From assembly GCF_000615905.1 (NCBI RefSeq), contig NZ_BAMN01000001.1:62001-126000 (forward strand): DNA of 64,000 nucleotides. Reading direction: 5' to 3'. The DNA is from Companilactobacillus nodensis DSM 19682 = JCM 14932 = NBRC 107160. GTDB lineage: Bacteria; Bacillota; Bacilli; Lactobacillales; Lactobacillaceae. The notes beneath the pieces were generated by a model, which saw nothing but the letters and a program-made list of their open reading frames with translations, was not told where the DNA came from and made no database searches. Shown piece by piece: positions 25,973 through 35,290 of this stretch (its first letter is position 1; each line of letters starts with the position of its first letter). A program made the position numbers and the translations under genes.

Positions 25973-27042
25973 ACAGTTAATTCCTTAAAGATATATTTTT
26001 TCTGAACGTGATAACTGACGAAGAATAATAGACAATCGACAACAACTTTGATGTAGGTCGGATTGAAGAATGTTACCGCATGTACCATCGAGACCAAGAT
26101 ACTTGAAGCAAATATCTGAGCGATAGCTAGGGTAGCGTACTTGACGGCACTGTAATGTGAGTTGCCAGAGAAAACTGCATGTCGGTTGACTAAATAGTTA
26201 AAGGCTGACGACAGTACTCGTGATAGTACTGAGGCAACCGATATCGACAGAAAGTTATTACGTTGAAAAAGTGCCAATGTCAGTGAGAAGACACCGATAT
26301 CGACTACGAATGATAATAATGATGAAATTGTGTAACGGAAAAATGATGGTATCGCATATTTGAAAAAAATCGAATAGATCGATACTGAATCGGAGATAAC
26401 CCGGAAGTGGGAACCAGTATTGTTTTCTAAATAGACAGTCGTTATCGGCTGCTCGATTATAGAAACATTAGATTCTTTGGCTTCGAAGAGCATTTTCATC
26501 TCGAATTCAAAGCGATCACCTGATACGTGAATCAAGCGACGCATAAATAAACGTGGAATGACTCTTAACCCCGTTTGTGTGTCAGTGATATGGATACCGG
26601 TAAAGATGCCCAGTAATTTGCTAGTTAAAATGTTTCCCAAGCGACTCCGGAAAGGAATATCCTTACCGAATCGTCTAACGCCCAATATTAGATCATTGGG
26701 GTGATTTTGGAAAAGTTTCATACATTTGTATACATCCTTATACAAATGTTGGCCGTCTGAGTCCATCGTGACGATCCCGTTGATCTCTGGCATATGTTTT
26801 AAGACGTAGTTCATAGCTGTTTTTAAGGCAGCGCCTTTGCCACGGTTGATGTCATGAGATAGTACCAACGTGTTCGAATAGTCACTTTTTACATGATCAA
26901 AGATAGAATCATATTCTTCGCCACTACCATCATTTACGATGATGATAGGAACCTCAGGTGAAGTTTTTCGGATTTCAACTAACAATTGTAATAACCGCTG
27001 GCCCGGCTCCAATGAAGGAATTACAATTGCTAAATTGTTCAT
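25969..27042 (-). CDS. GT2 (DPM1-like) glycosyltransferase fused to GtrA domain
   Basis: 357 residues. The N-terminal 1-215 are a polyprenyl-phosphate-sugar synthase type GT2 (VIPSLEPG, VNDGSG, TMDSDGQH with the metal-binding DxD). The C-terminal ~120 residues are a four-helix GtrA domain, thought to flip the lipid-linked sugar. It likely makes and flips a prenyl-phosphate hexose for the adjacent membrane proteins. First gene of the operon: ATG with GAGAGG upstream, and a TATAAT (minus strand, 27083-27088) about 40 nt before the start codon. Confidence 0.9.
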   Translation of the reverse strand: MNNLAIVIPSLEPGQRLLQLLVEIRKTSPEVPIIIVNDGSGEEYDSIFDHVKSDYSNTLVLSHDINRGKGAALKTAMNYVLKHMPEINGIVTMDSDGQHLYKDVYKCMKLFQNHPNDLILGVRRFGKDIPFRSRLGNILTSKLLGIFTGIHITDTQTGLRVIPRLFMRRLIHVSGDRFEFEMKMLFEAKESNVSIIEQPITTVYLENNTGSHFRVISDSVSIYSIFFKYAIPSFFRYTISSLLSFVVDIGVFSLTLALFQRNNFLSISVASVLSRVLSSAFNYLVNRHAVFSGNSHYSAVKYATLAIAQIFASSILVSMVHAVTFFNPTYIKVVVDCLLFFVSYHVQKKYIFKELTV

Positions 27043-27244
27043 TTCCGTAACCTCTCGTATGTTTACTAAATTTTCACCATTAATTATAACGCTATTAAAT
27101 TAATATTTGCATAGTATTAAAATAATTATTATATTTAATAAATTTGTGTGAAAAATTAGTATTTTTAATCAAAAGTTTGTACATAATCGTTATAAATCCT
27201 GTTATCATAAATATGATATTGTTTTTCAATTGGAGGAATTTTTT

Positions 27245-28591
27245 GTGAAAGTTATTGTAGTAGGTTGTACACATGCCGGAACTGCGGCCGTTGATCAAAT
27301 TTTACAAGATCATCCGGGTACCGAAGTTACGGTTTATGAACGTGATGATAATATTTCTTTTTTATCTTGCGGTATTGCTTTGTATTTGGGACACAGGGTA
27401 AAGCGTCTAGAAGACATGTTCTATGCTGACCCTGCCGACTTGGAGAAGCTTGGTGCTAAAGTACGTATGAAGCATGATGTCCTAAAGATTGATGCTAAGA
27501 ATAAGAAGTTAATGGTAGAAAATATCAAAACAGGTGATGTTTTCGAAGATACATATGACAAGTTGATCATGACTACAGGTTCATATGTTCAAGTGCCACC
27601 TATTATGGGAATCGATAATTCGAAGATCTTGATGTGTAAGAGTTATGCACAAGCACGTGAAATCTATGAAACAGCTAAGAACCACAAACATATTGCTATC
27701 GTCGGTGGTGGATATATTGGAGTTGAATTAGCTGAAAGTTATGCCAATACTGACCACGAAGTTACTTTGATTCAATCGAATGATCAAGTATTGAATCACT
27801 ATGTTGATAAGTCAATGTCGACTAATATTACTGACTTGTTGGAGAAAAACGGCGTTAATATTTTCCTAAATGAACGTGTCAGTGGTTTCTCTGGTGATGA
27901 TCAAGTAGTTATCGAAACAGATAAGAGCAACCACAAGGCTGATCTAGTAATTGTCTGTACCGGATTCGTCGCTAATACAGAATTGTTGCGTGGACAAGTT
28001 GAGATGGACCGTCGTGGTGCTATCGTGATCAATGAATATGTTCAAACGTCAGATCCTGATATTTATGCTGCAGGTGATGCATGTACCGTCAACTTCAACC
28101 CAACTGGTAAGTCTGCCTACATGCCTTTGGCAACTAATGCCATTCGTCAAGGTGCCTTGGCAGGGATGAATATTTTTGGCAATGTTCAAAAGTACATGGG
28201 AACACAAGCTACATCAGGTATGGAGTTATTTGGTTACACACTGGCTTCAACTGGTTTGACATTGAAGAATGCATTGGAGTGGGGCTTCAACGCTGAAGCC
28301 GTGGTCTATCATGACTACTATCGTCCTGCATATATGCCAACTACTGAGATGTTAACGATTCGCTTGGTTTATGATAAGGACAATCGTAAGATCTTGGGAG
28401 CACAATTCTTCAGTAAGCATGAAGTTGCTCAATCAGCTAATACTATTTCGGTAATGATTCAAAATAATAATACGATCGATGACTTGGCGTTTGTCGATAT
28501 GTTGTTCCAACCTAATTATGATAATCCATTCAATTATTTGAACTTGGTTGGCCAAATGGCAGTTGCCAAAGAACGCGAAGCTAAAAAATAA
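27245..28591 (+). CDS. nox: NADH oxidase (H2O-forming), FAD-dependent
   Basis: A 448-residue flavoprotein of the pyridine nucleotide-disulfide family. The FAD Rossmann motif is near the N-terminus (VVGCTHAGTAA), redox Cys42 is in SFLSCGIALYLG, the NADH motif GGGYIGVELAES is near 160, and AAGDACTVNF is the second FAD site. A single cysteine that cycles through sulfenic acid is typical of four-electron, water-forming oxidases. It regenerates NAD+ and removes O2. GTG at 27245 with GGAGGAA upstream is preferred to TTG at 27230. A paralogue lies at 33019. Confidence 0.93.
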   Translation: MKVIVVGCTHAGTAAVDQILQDHPGTEVTVYERDDNISFLSCGIALYLGHRVKRLEDMFYADPADLEKLGAKVRMKHDVLKIDAKNKKLMVENIKTGDVFEDTYDKLIMTTGSYVQVPPIMGIDNSKILMCKSYAQAREIYETAKNHKHIAIVGGGYIGVELAESYANTDHEVTLIQSNDQVLNHYVDKSMSTNITDLLEKNGVNIFLNERVSGFSGDDQVVIETDKSNHKADLVIVCTGFVANTELLRGQVEMDRRGAIVINEYVQTSDPDIYAAGDACTVNFNPTGKSAYMPLATNAIRQGALAGMNIFGNVQKYMGTQATSGMELFGYTLASTGLTLKNALEWGFNAEAVVYHDYYRPAYMPTTEMLTIRLVYDKDNRKILGAQFFSKHEVAQSANTISVMIQNNNTIDDLAFVDMLFQPNYDNPFNYLNLVGQMAVAKEREAKK

Positions 28592-28649
28592 ATATGGTTG
28601 CTCTTAGATAATCAATCAGATATACTTTGGTTAAAATATAATGGTTTTT

Positions 28650-28738
28650 CATGAGGGAGTAACTAGCGGCGTAAGCTGTAGCAATATCACCAACCCGAAG
28701 GGATTTTTCTGGTATTGCTGTAAATAGTGAGACTTATG
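28650..28738 (+). ncRNA. Mn2+ riboswitch (yybP-ykoY type)
   Basis: The P1 helix CATGAG (28650-28655) / CTTATG (28733-28738) encloses GGGAGTAACTAG on the 5' side and GTGAGAC on the 3' side, the conserved strands of the yybP-ykoY aptamer. A long arm GCAATATCACC...UGGUAUUGC carries the second element. The 3' P1 strand is also the 5' strand of the following terminator, so metal binding should permit transcription of the P-type ATPase, as in Lactococcus yoaB. A TATAAT lies at 28637-28642; the -35 is weak. Confidence 0.85.
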
Positions 28739-28769
28739 TGTGTTTTTAACACGCGTAGGTCTCTTTTTT
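28729..28769 (+). terminator. Riboswitch expression-platform terminator
   Basis: GAGAC-T-TATGTGTG pairs with CACGCGTA-GGTCTC around a short TTTTTAA loop, followed by six T. Its 5' strand overlaps aptamer strand 28729-28738, giving two exclusive folds. Confidence 0.85.
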
Positions 28770-28808
28770 GTTTTGACAGAGGCCTGGTGATGAAAGGGAG
28801 GAATCAAA

Positions 28809-31479
28809 TTGTCAGAACAAAAATATCAACAATTTTCCAATGCCTTCTACGCTCAGAGTGAATCAGAGGTATTGACCGAATTAGAGGCAACTAGTAGTGG
28901 ACTGAACTCTGATCAAGTCAACGAGCGTGTTAGTAAGTATGGACCGAACAAATTGGACGATGGCAAGAAGAAGTCATTGTTGCAAAAATTTTTGGAGCAG
29001 TTCAAAGATTTGATGATCCTAGTGTTATTAGCTGCTGCAATTATTTCAGCTGTGGTGTCACATGACGTTGTCGATTCTGTCATCATCCTAGCTGTTGTGA
29101 TCATTAATGCAATCTTAGGTGTATTTCAAGAATCACGTGCTGAAGCAGCCATTGAGGCTCTGAAAAAAATGTCGACGCCTCATGCTAATGTCTTGAGAAA
29201 TGGCGATACGATAACTGTTAAAAGTACTGAATTAGTTCCTGGAGATATTGTGTTATTAGAAGCAGGTGATGTGGTTCCGGCTGACCTACGATTGTTGGAA
29301 TCTAATTCACTTAAGATCGAGGAGTCAGCCTTGACCGGTGAATCTGTTTCGGTTGAAAAAGAAATCAAGATTATTGACGACAAACAAGCCGGTATCGGTG
29401 ATCGTGTCAATATGGCGTTCTCAAATAGTAATGTTACGTACGGCCGTGGTAATGGTGTTGTTGTTAATACTGGGATGTCTACCGAGGTCGGTAAGATTGC
29501 TGGTATGTTGGCCAAGGCTGATGAGACGACCACACCTTTGAAGCAAAACTTGAATCATCTAGGTAAGTTCTTGACGATTGCGATCGTGATAATCGCTGTG
29601 GTGATGTATGTTGTGGGCACATTCTTCAACGGAATGGATCCAATCAAGATGATGCTGACATCGATTTCTCTAGCCGTTGCGGCAATTCCCGAAGGACTGC
29701 CAGCTATCGTAACGATTATTCTTGCTTTGGGAACACAGGTAATGGCCAAGCGTAATGCTGTTATTCGTAAGTTGCCAGCAGTAGAAACCTTGGGTTCAAC
29801 GGAAATCATTGCTTCTGATAAGACTGGTACATTGACGTTGAATCAGATGACTGTGGAAAAGATCTATACCTTTAATCAGCAACAATCAGCTGAAACAAAA
29901 TTATCCACAGATAACATGGCACTGAAGGTTATGAACTTTGCTAATGATACAAAAATATCTCAAGATGGAACGATGATCGGTGATCCGACTGAGACGGCTC
30001 TAATAACTTTTGGTGAGAAACATAATTTTGATCTTGATAATAAATTACAACAACAACCACGAGTGGCTGAATTGCCATTCGATTCAGATCGCAAATTAAT
30101 GTCTACTATCCACAAAGATGGTGAGAGATCCTTGGTCGCCGTTAAAGGTGCTCCAGATATTCTGTTAGAGCGAATCACGAAGATTCAGACTACAGATTGG
30201 ATTAGAGATATTACCGCCGAAGATAAGAGTGTTATTTTGCAAAACAATCAGGATATGGCCAAACAGGCGCTTCGGGTACTTGAAATGGCATATAAATATA
30301 TCGACGAAGTTCCAGGTGAATTGAATTCTGACGAGATCGAGAATAATTTGATTTTTGCCGGATTAGTTGGGATGATCGACTGAACGTGCAGAAGCAGCCG
30401 ATGCCGTTCGTGTTGCCAAGGCAGCGGGAGTGAGACCATTAATGATTACTGGTGATCATAGAGATACCGCAGAGGCGATTGCTGCACGATTGGGGATTAT
30501 TGAAGCCGGTAACGATGCGGCTGTATTAACGGGTGCAGAATTAGATCAGATGTCGACAGAAGAGTTTGATGAGAAAGTCGAGAATTATTCAGTCTATGCT
30601 AGAGTTTCACCAGAGCATAAGGTTAGAATCGTTAAGGCATGGCAAAAACTGGGTAAGGTCGTTGCCATGACAGGTGATGGTGTGAATGATGCGCCAGCTC
30701 TGAAACAGGCTGATATCGGTATTGGAATGGGAATCACTGGTACGGAGGTATCCAAGGGTGCTTCCGACATTGTTCTTGCTGATGACAATTTTGCGACGAT
30801 CGTTGTGGCGGTTCAAGAAGGGCGCAAGGTCTTCTCGAATATTCAAAAAGCTATTCAGTATTTGCTAGCTGCCAACTTAGGTGAAGTATTGACCTTGTTC
30901 ATTGCAACATTATTGGCATGGGATACGATGTTGCCGATTCATTTGTTATGGATCAACTTGGTAACTGACACTTTCCCAGCCATTGCATTGGGAATGGAAC
31001 CGGCAGAATCTAACCTGATGAATCATAAGCCTCGGGGAAGGAACTCGAACTTCTTCTCCGGTGGTATTTTGAGCAGTGTGGTCTATCAGGGGATTTTTGA
31101 AGCGGCGATGGTATTGATGGTTTATGCAACAGCTATCATGTGGCCAGTTCATAGTGGATATAATGCAATTCATGCAGACGCTTTAACTATGTCATTCGCA
31201 ACGTTAGGCTTGATTCAGTTATTCCACGCTTTCAACGTGAAGTCGGTCCATCAATCGATCTTCAAAGTAGGATTGTTTAAGAACAAGGCCTTCAACTGGG
31301 CTATCCTAGCTTCACTGGTTATGATGATGGTAGTGATTCTGGTTCCTGGTTTGAATGATGCCTTTAGAGTCGCTCATTTAGACATTCATCAATGGGTAAT
31401 TGTCCTTGGAGCTTCATTCGCAGTGATTCCATTTGTGGAATTAGTTAAATTAGTTCAGCGTAAAATAAAAAAAGATTAA
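28809..31479 (+). pseudogene. P2-type cation ATPase (PacL-like Ca2+/Mn2+ exporter), frameshifted
   Basis: About 890 residues when restored. Motifs in order: TGES, PEGLP in membrane segment 4, SDKTGTLT (phosphorylated Asp), KGAPD, TGDH, GDGVNDAP, then the C-terminal six-helix bundle. The frame breaks at about 30380-30381: GMID should be followed by PERAEAADAV; two bases are missing, probably from a CCC run. A TTG start has AAAGGGAGG upstream. With the Mn2+ riboswitch in the leader, manganese efflux is the likely role, although the family label is Ca2+-ATPase. Confidence 0.88.
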
Positions 31480-31518
31480 AAAAAAAGCCATTTTGGAATT
31501 TTCCAAAATGGTTATTTT
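31480..31518. terminator. Bidirectional terminator, ATPase / EAL gene
   Basis: AGCCATTTTGGAA pairs with TTCCAAAATGGTT, flanked by A9 and TTTTT. It overlaps the last codons of the EAL gene. Confidence 0.8.
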
Positions 31519-32204
31519 TGATCGAAAACGTCATCGTCTTCTTTTAATTTGAGCAGATGAGGCTTGCCGTAGAAGTATCCTTGGCGTAAGTCTATCTGTA
31601 ATGTATCCGCAAGTTGATCGTCTTCGGGATTTTCGATTCCCTCAAGTATCAGACGGAGGTTATTTTTGTTGGTATAGTCACGCCAAAAAATAACTTTATC
31701 CTCAATGTTAGGATCACGAAACTTCTCTTTGAAGTTTTGTAGTGCAAATTTAACTTCCGAAGCCATTGGTATTAATGGCTTAATGTGTTCTAATTTGTTT
31801 TCCCCGGTACCAACATCGTCAAGACTGAAGTCCATACCATAGTCTATGAATTGCTTAATTAATGGGATCATTTCTTCATTGGTCCATTTTTCATCGCCAG
31901 GTTCTTCAGTGAGCTCAACGACTAACTTTAATGGACGGAGTTGAAGTTGTGATTTAATGATAGCTTTTCTTACTTCTGGGTTCATCAATTGTGTTCGGTT
32001 GATATTAACAGATACCGAGCCGATCTTTAGTGACAGGCGCTTAGTTGTGGCAATCAAGACTTCTGCCATAATGTGTGATGGAATATCGGAAAAGTGTAAA
32101 GGTGGACGCCATCCTTCTGGAGTCTTCTTCTTCATTAACAATTCATAACCGATCAACGTATTGGTGTATTTGTTCAATTGCGGTTGAATGAAATATCTGT
32201 ACAT
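31512..32204 (-). CDS. EAL-domain c-di-GMP phosphodiesterase
   Basis: 230 residues, essentially one EAL domain without a sensor. Catalytic and metal residues are present: E in YELLMK (the EAL motif, with Lys for the usual Arg), N in VNIN, E in ELTE, DD in LDDVGTG, K in SEVKF, E in LEGIE and Q in RQGYFYGKP. It should linearise c-di-GMP and so oppose the two GGDEF proteins 10 kb away. The ATG at 32204 has a purine-rich GGGGGAA site. It converges on the P-type ATPase. Confidence 0.88.
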   Translation of the reverse strand: MYRYFIQPQLNKYTNTLIGYELLMKKKTPEGWRPPLHFSDIPSHIMAEVLIATTKRLSLKIGSVSVNINRTQLMNPEVRKAIIKSQLQLRPLKLVVELTEEPGDEKWTNEEMIPLIKQFIDYGMDFSLDDVGTGENKLEHIKPLIPMASEVKFALQNFKEKFRDPNIEDKVIFWRDYTNKNNLRLILEGIENPEDDQLADTLQIDLRQGYFYGKPHLLKLKEDDDVFDQK

Positions 32205-32259
32205 AGGCTTCCCCCTAAAACTAATTGCTTATCGTTCTATTATACAATAAGATAAGTTT

Positions 32260-32697
32260 TTATTCTTGCAATATGAGTTCCATATCATGATGCAGGATTC
32301 CTGCTTCTCGGTATTGCTCGCCGATCACCTTGAATCCAAGTTGTATATAGAAGTCCTGAGCATGATCCTGTGCTCCTAAGATGACATAGTGGTAATCTTC
32401 TTTTGTAACCTTGTCAATAATATCTTTGAGTAGGATCGATGCAATTCCTTGGTGGCGAAAATCCTTGAGTACGGCGACACGTTGGATGTGAACTCCATTG
32501 TCGTCGGTTGGATAATAGCGAGCCGTTCCGGCAGGAGTTCCATCCATGTAAATCGTTACGTGAGTGCAAGAATCTTCACCATCTATTTCAATATCAGGTT
32601 CAACGTTTTGTTCTTTAATGAAGACCTCCTTGCGAATGCTTAAGGCGTCTTGATATGTCTTTGAAGATAGATCTGTCGAGTAATTAATTTTTAGCAT
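32260..32697 (-). CDS. GNAT-family N-acetyltransferase
   Basis: A 145-residue single-domain acetyltransferase. The acetyl-CoA loop is seen in VAVLKDFRHQGIASILL (the Q/RxxGxA signature), preceded by the beta strands TARYYP and VHIQRVAV. The RKEVFIKEQNV start is typical of the ElaA/YjdJ-like subgroup. The acceptor is unknown. It lies 55 nt upstream of the EAL gene on the same strand and may be co-transcribed. Confidence 0.88.
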   Translation of the reverse strand: MLKINYSTDLSSKTYQDALSIRKEVFIKEQNVEPDIEIDGEDSCTHVTIYMDGTPAGTARYYPTDDNGVHIQRVAVLKDFRHQGIASILLKDIIDKVTKEDYHYVILGAQDHAQDFYIQLGFKVIGEQYREAGILHHDMELILQE

Positions 32698-32822
32698 ATT
32701 ATTCCTGCTTTCAATTGTTGAATTTAAATTATTTTACTCTAATATTCAAAATCTTTGTAGTGTATTATGATATTAGACAACATAATATTAGAATATTTGA
32801 GATATTCCATTTGTGTATTCAT

Positions 32823-32848
32823 TTTTTGATAAATGAATTTATCAAAAA
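32823..32848. promoter_or_regulatory. Perfect 12-bp palindrome upstream of second NADH oxidase
   Basis: TTTTTGATAAAT and ATTTATCAAAAA are separated by GA. It lies 170 bp before the nox start, in the 320-bp space between the divergent acetyltransferase and nox. The remainder of 32698-33018 is AT-rich promoter-like DNA with no gene. Confidence 0.45.
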
Positions 32849-33018
32849 TGGTAGTTACAAGGTGTAGAATTAAACTATAATTCATTTAAGAAAGTATTCA
32901 CATAAATTAGGACATTTTAGTAAAATAGAAGTTGTAAGTATGTTATTTTTAATACTAAAGACTTTTAGTTAACTGAGTAAAAAATAGTCTATTAAAAAGT
33001 CCTATAGGGAGGCACATA

Positions 33019-34371
33019 TTGAAGGTTATTATTGTTGGTTGTACACACGCTGGTACAGCTGCAGTGGAGCAGATTTTGAAAGATCATCCTGACACAGATG
33101 TTACCGTATATGAGCGTGAAGATAACATCTCATTTCTGTCATGTGGGATTGCTTTGTACTTAGGTCGTATTGTTGATAGACTTGAGGATATGTTTTATGC
33201 GGATCCAAGTACACTTGAAAAACTTGGTGCAAAAGTTAAAATGCAACATAGTGTTGAGAAAATCGACGCTAAAACTAAGACGATGGTCATTAAAGATCTT
33301 AAGACTGGTAAAGAGTTTGAGGATAAATATGATAAGTTGATCATGACAACTGGTTCGGTTGTAAGTACCCCAAATATTGATGGTATTGACAGTCCTCGTA
33401 TCTTGTATTGTAAGAATTATGAACAAGCTAAGAATATCTATGAGTCAGCTAAAAACTATCAAAGCATTGCCATCGTTGGTGGTGGTTATGTCGGAGTTGA
33501 ATTAGCTGAGAGTTATGCCAACACAGTTCACGAAGTAACTTTGATCCAATCTGGTGGTCAAATCTTGAAGAACTATATTGATAAACCACTGTCAGACAAG
33601 ATTATTGGCTTGTTAAAGGATCATTACGTACATGTTTATTTGAACGAACGTGTACAAGGGTTCGAAGATGGCAAAGAAATTACTATTAAGACCGACAAGG
33701 ATACACACAAGGCTGACTTGGTTATTATGTGTACTGGTTTTGATGCCAATACTGGATTATTGAAGGGCCAAGTTGATATGGATGGTCGTAATGCTTTGAT
33801 CATCAATGAATACGTGCAAACATCAGATCCTGATATTTATTCAGCCGGGGATGCTTGTGCTGTTAACTTCAATCCAACGAAGAAGCCATTATACATTCCA
33901 CTAGCTTCAAACGCTGTACGTCAAGGTACACTTGCTGGTAAAAATGTTTTTGGCAACATTCAAAAGTACATGGGTACTCAAGGATCAACTGCCATGCAAT
34001 TGTTTGGATACACATTGGCCTCAACGGGTATTACCTTGCACAATGCTCTTTCTGCTGGAATCAATGCGGATAGAGTAGAGTACTATGCTAATTACCGTCC
34101 GGACTTTATGCCAACCAATGAAAAATTAAGTATCTTCTTGGTTTATGACAAGGATACTAGAAAGATCTTGGGAGCTCAGTTCTTCAGTAAGCATGAAGTT
34201 ACTCAATCAGCCAATGCTGTCTCAATCGCTATCCAAAACAAGAATACAATTGATGATTTGGCATTCGTAGATATGATGTTCCAACCATACTATGACAATC
34301 CATGGAATTACCTTAACTTGGTTGCACAGTTAGCAATCAATAAGTTGGATTATGGTATTGTGAACCAATAA
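33019..34371 (+). CDS. nox: NADH oxidase (H2O-forming), second copy
   Basis: 450 residues, a full-length paralogue of the protein at 27245: the same VGCTHAGTAA FAD motif, redox Cys in SFLSCGIALYLG, GGGYVGVELAES NAD site and SAGDACAVNF. A TTG start has GGGAGG 8 nt upstream. The two copies differ at many positions, so the duplication is not recent. It probably consumes O2 and regenerates NAD+ under different control: this copy has a long upstream region with a palindrome, the other does not. Confidence 0.93.
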   Translation: MKVIIVGCTHAGTAAVEQILKDHPDTDVTVYEREDNISFLSCGIALYLGRIVDRLEDMFYADPSTLEKLGAKVKMQHSVEKIDAKTKTMVIKDLKTGKEFEDKYDKLIMTTGSVVSTPNIDGIDSPRILYCKNYEQAKNIYESAKNYQSIAIVGGGYVGVELAESYANTVHEVTLIQSGGQILKNYIDKPLSDKIIGLLKDHYVHVYLNERVQGFEDGKEITIKTDKDTHKADLVIMCTGFDANTGLLKGQVDMDGRNALIINEYVQTSDPDIYSAGDACAVNFNPTKKPLYIPLASNAVRQGTLAGKNVFGNIQKYMGTQGSTAMQLFGYTLASTGITLHNALSAGINADRVEYYANYRPDFMPTNEKLSIFLVYDKDTRKILGAQFFSKHEVTQSANAVSIAIQNKNTIDDLAFVDMMFQPYYDNPWNYLNLVAQLAINKLDYGIVNQ

Positions 34372-34392
34372 AACTTGATATGAATAATTTTA

Positions 34393-34425
34393 GGACAATT
34401 TTTGTGAAAAAAATTGTCCTTTTTT
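34393..34425 (+). terminator. Terminator of the second nox gene
   Basis: GGACAATTTTT pairs with AAAAATTGTCC around GTGAA, followed by six T. Confidence 0.88.
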
Positions 34426-34518
34426 GTATCTAACTATACAAATTCATAAAAAAGATGATATATTAAAATTGTGAAAGTGATAGCAAATACGATTCATATT
34501 CCGAAGGGAGTCGTAAAT

Positions 34519-34842
34519 ATGGATAAACAAATAGATGTAGCCGATCAGCGAGCGGGGGATATCATGTGCGCCCTACAAAGTGTAGTTGATCCAGAACTAG
34601 GAGTTGACGTCGTCAACTTAGGAATGATTTATGGCGTAGAGATCAAAGATAATGTATGTGAAATTACCATGACGTTAACTCATATGTGGTGTCCAGTTAG
34701 TGATTATTTAAAAGTAGCAATTGATAAGGCAGCAATATCGGTAGAAGGTATTGACCGTTGCAATATCAAATTAGTTTGGGAACCCAAGTGGACGGTGGAT
34801 AAGATGAGTCGTGTGGCAAGAATAGCAATGAATTTGGAATAG
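34519..34842 (+). CDS. MIP18-family (SufT/PaaD-like) protein
   Basis: 107 residues, one DUF59/MIP18 domain. It opens with ALQSVVDPELGVDVVNLGMIYGV, the family hallmark, and carries the conserved Thr/Cys-Pro segment LTHMWCPVSD. SufT-type members help mature iron-sulfur proteins. The ATG at 34519 with AAGGGAG is preferred to the GTG/ATG further upstream. It is a single gene with its own terminator; no suf genes are adjacent. Confidence 0.88.
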   Translation: MDKQIDVADQRAGDIMCALQSVVDPELGVDVVNLGMIYGVEIKDNVCEITMTLTHMWCPVSDYLKVAIDKAAISVEGIDRCNIKLVWEPKWTVDKMSRVARIAMNLE

Positions 34843-35058
34843 AAAAAGAACCCTAAGACGGCAAATATCTTAGGATTCTTTTTTGTTAGGGGTTTGTTTC
34901 TTTTAAAACTGTGGGGGATATTTCTATTACGAATCTTTATCCACGCTTCGTTTTTCCAGGGAGGCTAGATTAGGAAGCAGAGTGGGCGTAGATAAAATTG
35001 TTGAGTATACCAATATTATCGCAGGACCTCCTTACTTCGGAGATTGCTCTCCTTTTAT
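34843..35058 (-). ncRNA. Candidate structured small RNA, ~215 nt
   Basis: On the minus strand a promoter (35065-35093) is followed by a 5' hairpin GGAGA-GCAA-TCTCC, then an 11-bp helix TTTATCTACGC / GCGTGGATAAA (34986-34996 with 34936-34946) whose odd pair is U-G on this strand but C-A on the other, and finally the bidirectional terminator. No ORF is visible. The size is in the 6S range, but I cannot assign a family. Confidence 0.45.
34848..34884. terminator. Bidirectional terminator, SufT gene / minus-strand RNA
   Basis: GAACCCTAAGA pairs with TCTTAGGATTC, flanked by AAAAA and TTTTTT. Confidence 0.8.
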
Positions 35059-35064
35059 GGGAAT

Positions 35065-35093
35065 AGTATAACAGGGTTAGAACTGATTCACAA
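35065..35093 (-). promoter_or_regulatory. Promoter of candidate minus-strand RNA
   Basis: On the minus strand TTGTGA (-35, 35093-35088), exactly 17 bp, then TATACT (-10, 35070-35065). The remaining stretch 35100-35250 is AT-rich, with another TATAAT near 35147 on the plus strand but no gene. Confidence 0.5.
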
Positions 35094-35250
35094 TATCAAA
35101 ACATATTTACAATTTACTTTCACAAGTGTCCGGCCTGTGATAACTGATATAATAGTGAAGTTGTGATAAAGATATTTAAAAAATATTTTCACAATTGGTA
35201 CTTTCAGTAAATATTTTTGATCATAACTATACCAATTCTAAACAAGGCAT

Positions 35251-35282
35251 AAAAAAAGAGAGATGATAAACATCTCTCTTAA
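35251..35282 (-). terminator. Terminator of fba
   Basis: AAGAGAGATG pairs with CATCTCTCTT around TTTAT, followed by a T-run on the minus strand. Confidence 0.9.
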
Positions 35283-35290
35283 AGTAAATA

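Noticed and set aside
28640-28770. Another copy of the seven-member structured repeat
   Set aside because: It lacks the TGAGCATTACCTAG / CGTAGTAAGCG strands. It fits the yybP-ykoY aptamer plus terminator instead.
29180-29533. Long antisense open frame within the P-type ATPase gene
   Set aside because: It is opposite a strongly conserved coding region and has no ribosome site or family resemblance. Similar antisense frames opposite other genes were also dropped.
30370-30390. Programmed frameshift in the P-type ATPase
   Set aside because: There is no slippery heptamer or downstream pseudoknot at the break, and the missing two bases fit loss from a CCC run. Similar indels occur in unrelated genes of the window.
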